NCBI GenBank assembly: GCA_900546835.1
Contig: UREH01000094.1
Span: forward strand, 1-9,110
Length of the DNA stretch: 9,110 bases
Direction of reading: 5' to 3'
Source: an uncultured Porphyromonadaceae bacterium
GTDB lineage: Bacteria; Bacteroidota; Bacteroidia; Bacteroidales; Muribaculaceae
A model generated the notes under the pieces. The model worked only from the letters and a program-made list of their open reading frames with translations. It did no database searches and was not told where the DNA came from. Of the stretch, positions 1-5,635 are shown piece by piece (position 1 is the stretch's first letter; each line of letters begins with the position of its first letter). The translations under genes and the position numbers were made by a program.

Positions 1-44
1 TTTTAATTGTATTGTTGACAATTGTAATAAATATTTTCCACAAC

Positions 45-1253
45 TTATTTGTTATCTAAAGAACCTAACCAATCACGAAGTTCATTTTCGCTCTTTTGCC
101 ACGATGTTGTTAATTCTTCAAATAAACTATTTATGACAATAATTTCGTCATTTGACAGCATTTCATTATGCTCAACATAGTGATTCTTGTCTAATAATGT
201 AAATCTGGATAGAAATACATTGTCGTATGGCATATTATAGTCTTCAGATGAATTTTTGAATATGTCCTCATAATATGAGATTCCCATCACAAGACTACCT
301 ACACGATTGCTTTTAACATCAGACCAGTACCAAAAAGCCCCTTCAAGAAAGACTTGCGAAATTTTAATTGAGCACATGAACAGTCCTACCGCTACTCTGT
401 CATAAAACGAACACAAGTGTAACTGCGAAGTAAGTTCTGAAAATTCATTCCTATGAAAGCCTTGATAATGTATGAGTAGAAAGGTTGTGGAATTCTGTTT
501 TTCATTTGACAATAACCATGACTCAATATCTATATATGCTTGAGTCGTTTTTAATTTATTAACAACATTATTTCCAATATATTCTTTTATAAAATTAATC
601 GAATAAGGTTGAGTAATAAAATCACCGGATCTCATGAATAAATCCTCATCGGCTAAAGCTAATGGCAATGGGTCTATAATGAAACGATATATAGCTACTG
701 CTCCAATGCACTCTTTCAAAGATTTCTCAAAAAATTTCAACAATTCTTGTTTTTTCTGTATAAGGCGATCTCCATATGCTCTCTGAAAACTTAAATGGAA
801 AGATTTATATCCTTGTTTATGAACGTACTTATCAATTTGCTTTTTGAGATCGTGTAAATTATCAAAATAGTCTGTCAGTTTATCTCGTACTTCTTTGAAT
901 GATGGTTCATTATTTGCTAAATAATGTGCCATATACCCAGATTCAAAACCTTTTTCAAGTTTGTTCCAATCCTTATATTTATCGGGATTTGCGTTTAGAA
1001 ATATTGTGCCAATGGATAATTCTATTGACTGTCTTAATGAATATAATGCACAATCAAAATATCCATTTTGATACAAATGAATTGCATTGACTATCATCTG
1101 ACACGCTTCCGCAAAGAACTTGTTGGTTTCCATTGCGTTAATAAAGCCAGTGTCCGCTAACTGGATATTATTTATTGCAGTTATATACTCATCTGCTTTT
1201 GGAAGCTCAAACTTATGTAGTTGATTCATGGAAATATCATCTAAATTTTCCAT
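45..1253 (-). CDS. Uncharacterised 402-aa protein with HEPN-like N-terminal helical region, second gene of the Fic operon
   Basis: I cannot assign a function. The protein is soluble, with no signal peptide or clear membrane segment. Residues about 40-190 are predicted helical. The stretch at 60-81 (YQNGYFDCALYSLRQSIEL) resembles the helix of HEPN-type domains in which a small residue-rich face is followed by RQ.IE, and a second signature, IDKYVHKQG, lies at 140-148. The canonical HEPN RNase motif R-x4-6-H is not evident around that histidine, so catalytic RNase activity is not supported. After residue 190 the sequence (RFIIDPLPLALADEDLFMRSGD) continues as a separate C-terminal region that I do not recognise, rich in aromatic residues. 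It starts 24 bp after the Fic stop on the same strand, with no promoter seen between them, so co-transcription is likely. The gene is clearly more AT-rich than Fic. The HEPN resemblance is inference; that the gene is real is near certain. Confidence 0.75.
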   Translation of the reverse strand: MENLDDISMNQLHKFELPKADEYITAINNIQLADTGFINAMETNKFFAEACQMIVNAIHLYQNGYFDCALYSLRQSIELSIGTIFLNANPDKYKDWNKLEKGFESGYMAHYLANNEPSFKEVRDKLTDYFDNLHDLKKQIDKYVHKQGYKSFHLSFQRAYGDRLIQKKQELLKFFEKSLKECIGAVAIYRFIIDPLPLALADEDLFMRSGDFITQPYSINFIKEYIGNNVVNKLKTTQAYIDIESWLLSNEKQNSTTFLLIHYQGFHRNEFSELTSQLHLCSFYDRVAVGLFMCSIKISQVFLEGAFWYWSDVKSNRVGSLVMGISYYEDIFKNSSEDYNMPYDNVFLSRFTLLDKNHYVEHNEMLSNDEIIVINSLFEELTTSWQKSENELRDWLGSLDNK

Positions 1254-1277
1254 AGCACATTTATATTAGATCCCGAA

Positions 1278-2765
1278 TTATAAGATTGTCCTATCTATTA
1301 TTTGGAGCTTGGCTTGCGACGGCTCTTCGTAGGCGTTGCAGGCGGCGAGATAGTTTTTCAGTTCGGTGAAGTCTGTACCATAGAGGTTATCGCTGAACTG
1401 GTGGAGTTTGGTCATTACGTTGATATACGCCATCGGGTCTTTATGACGGGTAAGTTTACGCAGTGCGAGAATGTAATCCTCGCGGAACACAGTCGGCACG
1501 ATTATTCTTGACTGGTCGGCACGGACAAACTCGGCATTCATCATCACGCGGGCGATTCTTCCGTTGCCATCGTTAAACGGATGCACCTCGCTAATCATAA
1601 ACATCATGAAAATTGCACGGGCAAACGGATCGGTCAGCGCCGAATAGTATTTGAAGCCTTGCGAGAGTGTGCCTTTTACCAGTTGATAGTCCACAAACTC
1701 GGTCTGACCTGCACGGTTATTTCTAATTTTGAAAACACCGGGATTCATGTGCGGTCGCCCTTCAAGCAATATTGTATGGCGATGGCTTAGAATTGTGAAC
1801 AATTCATCCGGGGAGGTAGGAACACGCATCATCTCGGCGCGGTTGGAAAGTATTTTGAATGTGCCAAGAATATCGTGTGAGTCCTCATCACGCCTCGGAA
1901 TGGGAATTCCGGTATCAACGATTTCTTTCGCTTCCTCAATGTCAAACTCCGTACCTTCTATGTAGTTGGAAAAATAGCTTTCAAAGAATGAAAACAATCG
2001 GAAGGAGTCCTCATCGGTATTGCGGTTATTTCGTATTACAAAATAACGGTCTTTTATCGTATCAAATAAAATTTCAAATAGTTCAACACGGTTCGCGTCA
2101 AACGGATTGCCGACAGCACGGGCTTTTGCCGAGTCGGTGGACAACACTTTGGCATCGTGGGTGGACAGCAACGCAGATATGATGTTGTTGATTTTGGAAA
2201 ACTCATCAGTCATGCCTAATTCGTTGGCAACTTCTCGCAACTCATCGCGGTACTGATTCAACCGTTCTTCGCCGCCGGTTAACAACAACTGTTCCAGTTT
2301 GTTTTCAATTACTGCGATAGGCAACACTCTCGATCCATCTCCTGATTTTCGAGACAATTGCATATTTTCAAGCATATAACGGTGTTCTCCCGAGATGTGC
2401 AGACCCATAAAGGGGATGTCATTTGCCGTCGCTTTCGGTCCTTTGACAAAATTGAGTATGATACCCGGCAAGTCGGCGACACGCCGTGTTGTCGAGTTTG
2501 TAAGGAAGAACTCACCGGTGGATGTAGGGCGCATCTCCTTTGCACTGCGATGGCTGATCAAGGCGTTTGGATAACGATACGCTAAAATCTCGATAAGATT
2601 GCGGCGCACTATATTTGCAGGGCTGTCAATCAAGTTTGTCGTGTATATACGGGGAGCCAGCTTGCGCAACTCTCCGTCTTTCTCCTTTTTAGAAATCACA
2701 CGGGAAATATTCGGGTCTGACGAACCGAATATAATCTCTTTTTGGGTGTCAACTTTAACTGCCAT
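1278..2765 (-). CDS. Fic family AMPylase with N-terminal AbiEi-antitoxin-like DNA-binding domain
   Basis: A Fic-domain protein of 495 aa that probably transfers AMP, or another nucleotide moiety, to a protein hydroxyl. The Fic motif is intact at residues 395-406 (HPFNDGNGRIAR), with catalytic His395 and the Asp/Asn/Arg residues of the active site. A class II inhibitory motif [S/T]xxxE[G/N] lies upstream at 266-271 (SNYIEG), with Glu270 the expected autoinhibitory residue, so the enzyme probably represses itself in cis. Residues about 1-135 resemble the winged-helix and following domain of type IV AbiEi antitoxin-like regulators: a basic GELRKLAPRIYT segment at 31-43, ISHRSA at 70-75, and a GEFFLT to RRVADLPG segment at 84-101. 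This suggests that the protein binds its own promoter. I chose Met at 2765 rather than the in-frame Met at 2825: the extra 20 residues (a false membrane-like stretch) would be encoded across the -7 box and operators. A downstream partner gene follows after 24 bp. Target and role in defence or toxicity are unknown. Confidence 0.9.
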   Translation of the reverse strand: MAVKVDTQKEIIFGSSDPNISRVISKKEKDGELRKLAPRIYTTNLIDSPANIVRRNLIEILAYRYPNALISHRSAKEMRPTSTGEFFLTNSTTRRVADLPGIILNFVKGPKATANDIPFMGLHISGEHRYMLENMQLSRKSGDGSRVLPIAVIENKLEQLLLTGGEERLNQYRDELREVANELGMTDEFSKINNIISALLSTHDAKVLSTDSAKARAVGNPFDANRVELFEILFDTIKDRYFVIRNNRNTDEDSFRLFSFFESYFSNYIEGTEFDIEEAKEIVDTGIPIPRRDEDSHDILGTFKILSNRAEMMRVPTSPDELFTILSHRHTILLEGRPHMNPGVFKIRNNRAGQTEFVDYQLVKGTLSQGFKYYSALTDPFARAIFMMFMISEVHPFNDGNGRIARVMMNAEFVRADQSRIIVPTVFREDYILALRKLTRHKDPMAYINVMTKLHQFSDNLYGTDFTELKNYLAACNAYEEPSQAKLQIIDRTIL

Positions 2766-2850
2766 ACAAAAAAACACGATTAAGAGAATACAAAGGTACA
2801 AATTTTTGCGATTATAACCTCGCATTTTACAAAAAACTGCGATTATAAAG
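2766..2850 (-). promoter_or_regulatory. Fic operon promoter with two TGCGATTATAA operator-like repeats
   Basis: Read on the minus strand, a Bacteroidetes sigma-ABfr -7 box TACCTTTG lies at 2798-2791, about 25 bp before the chosen Fic start. The region about 19-21 nt upstream lacks a good TTTG -33 box. The 11-mer TGCGATTATAA occurs on the plus strand at 2807-2817 and 2838-2848, spaced 31 bp, close to three helical turns. The first copy also forms GCGA-N8-TCGC symmetry just upstream of the -7 box. This is the expected place for an autorepressor such as the AbiEi-like domain of the Fic protein. Binding itself is inferred. Confidence 0.65.
2791..2850. repeat. Direct repeat, copy 1 (functional-looking promoter copy)
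   Basis: This copy spans the -7 box and both operator-like 11-mers of the Fic promoter. It matches 3121-3180 at 45 of 60 positions by hand alignment without gaps, and at 40 of the first 50. The shared cores are TGCGATTATAAC and TTTTACAAAAAACTG. Confidence 0.8.
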
Positions 2851-2870
2851 ACTTAGAATTTGGAATTATC

Positions 2871-2923
2871 CCGATTTTGTTCAATAAAAACGCTGTATTG
2901 GATAAAATCGGACTTTTTTTTTT
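2871..2923 (+). terminator. Intrinsic terminator with no plus-strand gene upstream
   Basis: A 16-bp inverted repeat has its arms at 2871-2886 and 2896-2911. It matches at 14 of 16 positions, and the mismatches are G-U compatible on at least one strand. The loop is 9 nt, and ten consecutive T residues follow at 2914-2923, the textbook layout of an intrinsic terminator read rightward. Nothing coding is oriented rightward between 1 and 2870. It may end a short antisense or leader RNA from the Fic promoter region, shield the Fic promoter, or be left from a lost gene. Confidence 0.7.
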
Positions 2924-2997
2924 CATTATCGTTCAAAATAATCTGCATTGTTTCCCGTATTCCTCGCTGGGAGGCGTTGCGTAGCACCTAAGGTTAG

Positions 2998-3038
2998 CTT
3001 AATTTCGGCAATAAATCAAGTTTATTGCCGAAATTAAG
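2998..3038. repeat. Perfect 18-bp inverted repeat with 5-nt loop
   Basis: The arm CTTAATTTCGGCAATAAA (2998-3015) is exactly complementary to TTTATTGCCGAAATTAAG (3021-3038) around the loop TCAAG. There is no T-run of four or more directly after either side, so it is not a standard terminator. It could be an operator for a dimeric regulator, a recombinase site or an RNA hairpin. It lies between the two copies of the duplicated promoter region. Confidence 0.85.
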
Positions 3039-3120
3039 TATTGGAATATGGAGATGAATTAAATGCATTGAATGATATTTCATCTTGCAGGTGATACAAA
3101 AATTTGAGAGTAAAACCGGT

Positions 3121-3180
3121 GCAAGGTATAAATTTATGCGATTATAACGGTGATTTTTACAAAAAACTGAGTTTATGGCA
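3121..3180. repeat. Direct repeat, copy 2 (decayed copy of the Fic promoter)
   Basis: This is the counterpart of 2791-2850, shifted by 330 bp. It keeps TGCGATTATAA exactly at 3137-3147. The second operator (about 3168-3178) is degraded, and the minus-strand -7 box has become TACCTTGC. No open reading frame follows it on the minus strand before the Fic promoter, so it looks like an orphaned promoter/operator. It ends next to the composition change at about 3185, where the conjugative-element remnant begins. Confidence 0.75.
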
Positions 3181-3184
3181 GATT

Positions 3185-3933
3185 GTTGCACCTCGGAAAC
3201 GGATAGAGGCGTGGCGGCTCACGGTGTCTGCGTCGGTTGTGCCGTCAGATGGTGACGGTGATCCGGTGGGTCACTGACACCATCCGACCGCACACAGACT
3301 ATGGGAGAAGGCTACACACCGATTTGCCTCAACGCCTTGCGAGGATGCGACGGGGACGTCGCTTCCCTCCCAAGACTCCAATCGGCCAATCCGTGTGCTT
3401 TACGCCTTCTCATTATAATGAATTTGAGCCGTCACGCCACAATCCGTTTGTTAGGCCCACGGGAGCAAGAATGCGTATGCCGCCGATCATTCCGCACGCT
3501 CCATGTACGGCGACACCCGCATACTCGCTCTTTCCGGGGTATTGCATAGCCGTTTCTTTCAGAAATAACGCATAGAAAATGCCGACAGGGATAAAGCCCT
3601 GTGTTGCCGGATACACTTCGGCTTCTTTCACCGATTACCATTTTCAGTATGTCTGCCGTTCAGTGTCACCACTGCGGGGCTGCGCCAGCTCTATGTTTCA
3701 TGCAGGGTATAATCACCGTTCAAAGTTTATTCGCTCGGAATTGATGAACACGCCGGGACGGGGTATTCTCTGGCATTCGCGCAAAAAAATCTCCAGACCT
3801 CGCTTCCCTGCGGTCGCTCACCTCGTATTTTTTTGAGCGGATGCCGAACACCCCTTTGCTCCCGTCGTGCAGTAGTGTCAACGAGCGAACAAACTTCAAA
3901 CAGCGATTATACGCATTAAAAAAACATCGCCTT
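3185..3933 (+). other. About 750 bp of apparently non-coding, hairpin-rich leader of the element
   Basis: No reading frame here has convincing protein character; several overlapping short frames on both strands cancel one another out. Structure is plentiful instead. A long hairpin spans 3226-3299, with inner stem GATGGTG-A-CGGTGA paired to TCACTG-A-CACCATC around a 9-nt loop. A 6-bp stem closed by a GGGA (GNRA-type) tetraloop lies at 3347-3362. A hairpin ACAGGG-ATAAAG-CCCTGT lies at 3585-3602. A 13-bp inverted repeat (12 of 13) containing A7/T7 tracts has its arms at 3778-3790 and 3827-3839. The stretch may be a structured leader or non-coding RNA, or the element's transfer or recombination region; the sequence alone does not decide. 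No promoter could be placed with confidence. Confidence 0.5.
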
Positions 3934-4149
3934 ATGACACTGAACGACAGACATATTAAAAATACGAGCTTCACACCTTCTCCAGCTCATACCGCATTAA
4001 AAAAGGCGGCTATGGTGGTAGGGATAGCGATAGCAACGATTGTCGGGATTATTCTCTGGGCGATACTCAAACCGATATTCCGAGGTGTCGGGTGGCTAAT
4101 ATCTATCCTCACCGCAATAGGAATAATATATTGGATTTTAACCCTATAA
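3934..4149 (+). CDS. Small two-helix membrane protein of the conjugative element
   Basis: A 71-aa protein with a short polar N-terminus (residues 1-24, basic near 22-24) and two hydrophobic segments at about 25-44 and 51-70, separated by KPIFRG. It is predicted to be an inner-membrane hairpin. No catalytic motif is visible and the function is unknown; it probably serves an accessory role in the element, as the first gene of the run leading to PcfK and PcfJ. The frame is open back to an ATG at 3841. I prefer the ATG at 3934 because the additional 31 residues overlap the structured non-coding region and look arbitrary in composition. The next gene starts 12 bp after the stop. Confidence 0.65.
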   Translation: MTLNDRHIKNTSFTPSPAHTALKKAAMVVGIAIATIVGIILWAILKPIFRGVGWLISILTAIGIIYWILTL

Positions 4150-4154
4150 AAAGA

Positions 4155-4164
4155 TACGACTATG
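4155..4164 (+). promoter_or_regulatory. TACGACTATG start context, copy 1
   Basis: The 10-mer ends in the ATG of the 75-aa gene. Identical 10-mers precede PcfK and PcfJ. There is no GGAGG-like Shine-Dalgarno sequence here, so the shared context may help ribosome recruitment. Confidence 0.55.
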
Positions 4165-4389
4165 GCAACGAAAAGATATTCAAAGACTTGGATACAACAA
4201 GCCAAATACTACGAGGTCAAAAACATTGCTGACTATATGATAGAAACCTATCTCAACGGCAACATATCATTCTTCCGTCAGCTGTACTATGAACTCAAAC
4301 CCGCAGGGCGAAAACTATTCATAAGTTGGATTTTCCACTCCGAACTCAACGCCACCGAGATAGAAAAAATGATACTCGCAACACTCTAA
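4162..4389 (+). CDS. Small element-borne protein of unknown function (75 aa)
   Basis: A soluble, strongly helical 75-aa protein with a basic, aromatic N-terminus (KRYSKTWIQQAKYYEVKNI). I see no metal site, HTH or membrane segment. It lies 12 bp after the small membrane protein and 13 bp before PcfK, on the same strand, so it belongs to the same transcription unit and is probably an accessory protein of the conjugative element. The start is supported by the TACGACTATG context shared with the next two genes. I cannot name a family with certainty; similar short proteins are, to my knowledge, common next to PcfK in Bacteroidales elements. Confidence 0.7.
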   Translation: MATKRYSKTWIQQAKYYEVKNIADYMIETYLNGNISFFRQLYYELKPAGRKLFISWIFHSELNATEIEKMILATL

Positions 4390-4395
4390 AACATT

Positions 4396-4405
4396 TACGA
4401 CTATG
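4396..4405 (+). promoter_or_regulatory. TACGACTATG start context, copy 2
   Basis: It ends in the PcfK start codon and fixes that start. It is identical to the contexts at 4155-4164 and 4846-4855. Confidence 0.55.
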
Positions 4406-4816
4406 GCGACCACGAAAGAAAACAAAGGCACACGAGCCTTCAACGACACCATCAAGGCTTATCTTGAAGAAAGAGCCGAGAATGACGCACTATTTGCAGT
4501 CAAGTTCGCAAATCCCTTAAAGTCAGTGGAGGAATGTGTAACATTCATTCTCAATGAGGTAAAGAAAAGCGGTTGTTGCGGATTTACAGACGCAGAGGTG
4601 TACGGCATGGCAACCCACTACTATGACGAGGAAGAAATTGAGGTTGGCAAGCCTATCAACTGCCAAGTAGTGGTCAACCATACGGTTGAACTCACCGCAG
4701 AAGAAAAGGAACAGGCACGGCAAGACGCCATCAACAAACTCCGTGATGAGGAAATGGCGAAAATGCGCAAGCCCACCCAACCGAGAAAGACCGCCGAGAA
4801 GAAAAATCAAGTTTAA
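4403..4816 (+). CDS. PcfK-like protein
   Basis: A 137-aa protein of the PcfK-like family found in conjugative plasmids and transposons; the biochemical role is not established. Family features visible here are an N-terminal segment with AFNDTIKAYLEERAENDALF at 12-31 and SVEECVTFILNEVKKSG with the following GFTDAEVYGMATHYYDEE (about 41-77), the most conserved block. A lysine/arginine- and proline-rich tail follows (about 117-137). The length is normal and no defect is seen, so this gene may still make protein even though its usual partner downstream, PcfJ, is truncated. The PcfJ start follows after 36 bp. Confidence 0.85.
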   Translation: MATTKENKGTRAFNDTIKAYLEERAENDALFAVKFANPLKSVEECVTFILNEVKKSGCCGFTDAEVYGMATHYYDEEEIEVGKPINCQVVVNHTVELTAEEKEQARQDAINKLRDEEMAKMRKPTQPRKTAEKKNQV

Positions 4817-4845
4817 CAACCCAGTCTATTTGACTTCTAATATAT

Positions 4846-4855
4846 TACGACTATG
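4846..4855 (+). promoter_or_regulatory. TACGACTATG start context, copy 3
   Basis: It ends in the PcfJ start codon, in an otherwise AT-rich 36-bp intergenic gap, where chance conservation with the two earlier copies is least expected. Confidence 0.55.
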
Positions 4856-5635
4856 AAACCCAAGACAGCGATACAGAAGAAAGTGGCTCAACTCTCAACC
4901 ACCCTGCGACCCATAACCGAAACACAAAAGCGTTGGGCATACTCGCAATGCTTTGAACACATCGCCTATCGTGGCAGAAACAACACTATGGTATGTTCGG
5001 AATGTGCATACGAATGGACAGCCGGGGGCAAGCGTGAGGATAAATGCCGTTGCCCCAAATGCGGAACACGGCTCACCATAAGCCACTCGCTCAAACGCAA
5101 GTCAACGCAGAAGATACATTTTGCCGTTGTCACAACAAGGGACAATTTCCAAGTCGTGAGAGTGATACACGTTGAATGTCACAGCCGGAAAGGTGAAAAG
5201 GCTGAATACGATGTGAACGAGGCTTTACAGCGTTGGATTGATACCGAGGGTAACGAGGTGAACATCGCAAGGAAAAAATGCTTTATGCCCCGATACTGCG
5301 ATGTGTGGGATTTCAGCAGCGGAATGGAGGTTAGGAGCAAAAACGCCAACTATGACTATGTTCCCATATACGCCACATATCCTAAATGCCGTGTACTGCC
5401 AATCATCAGGCGCAACGGGTTCAACGGCTTCCACGACATAGACCCCTACGACTTGTTAAAGGGTCTTATGAACGACAACAAGGTGGAAACCGGAGCAGGA
5501 GGATTTTATACAAAAGCTGATGATATTCGCCAAGACCGGCGACGCCACCGTGCTGGGCAGACTGCCGTTGACCGAGAGCGAGGACAAGGCGCGTATGCTC
5601 ATCGCAACCGACTATGCCCGAAAGATGTCGCTTGA
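4853..5635 (+). CDS. PcfJ-like protein, C-terminally truncated by a deletion and fused out of frame
   Basis: PcfJ-like proteins accompany PcfK in conjugative elements and are usually about 400 residues or more. Here only residues 1-213 look like PcfJ: the helical start [14 protein letters not shown], a CxxC..CxxC zinc ribbon with Cys48, Cys51, Cys67 and Cys70, and the conserved-looking [14 protein letters not shown] region (148-161), ending with [17 protein letters not shown] (197-213). From residue 214 the frame reads arginine-rich nonsense ([13 protein letters not shown]), which is the helicase coding sequence in the wrong frame, and stops at 5635. The protein is therefore probably non-functional or at best a zinc-ribbon fragment. 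The last 116 bp overlap the helicase open frame. The same picture would arise from an assembly misjoin, which cannot be excluded here. Confidence 0.85.
   Translation: MKPKTAIQKKVAQLSTTLRPITETQKRWAYSQCFEHIAYRGRNNTMVCSECAYEWTAGGKREDKCRCPKCGTRLTISHSLKRKSTQKIHFAVVTTRDNFQVVRVIHVECHSRKGEKAEYDVNEALQRWIDTEGNEVNIARKKCFMPRYCDVWDFSSGMEVRSKNANYDYVPIYATYPKCRVLPIIRRNGFNGFHDIDPYDLLKGLMNDNKVETGAGGFYTKADDIRQDRRRHRAGQTAVDRERGQGAYAHRNRLCPKDVA

Noticed and set aside
1..44. Short AATTGT/ACAATT hairpin downstream of the 402-aa gene, considered as its terminator
   Set aside because: The stem is only 6 bp and AT-rich, and there is no U-run on the minus-strand transcript.
140..150. Claim of a catalytic HEPN RNase in the 402-aa protein, judged at its residues 140-150 (encoded near 810-835)
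   Set aside because: The histidine in DKYVHKQG lacks an arginine at the required R-x4-6-H spacing.
2766..2825. N-terminal extension of the Fic gene (20 residues, hydrophobic, looks like a membrane anchor)
   Set aside because: It would be encoded by the -7 box and operator region, so it is more likely untranscribed or untranslated. The Met at 2765 gives a normal AbiEi-like start.
2994..3191. 65-codon minus-strand frame
   Set aside because: It runs through the perfect 18-bp inverted repeat and the decayed promoter copy; the composition is not protein-like.
3175..3255. Short plus-strand frame beginning MADCCTSETDRG after promoter copy 2
   Set aside because: Only 26 residues, ending inside the long hairpin, with no supporting context.
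3237..3641. Several overlapping open frames of 69-112 codons on both strands, one of them (3413-3631, minus) with fairly protein-like composition
   Set aside because: Overlapping frames on both strands, unsupported start contexts, and hairpin-rich DNA make chance frames more likely. The minus-strand one is worth a database search.
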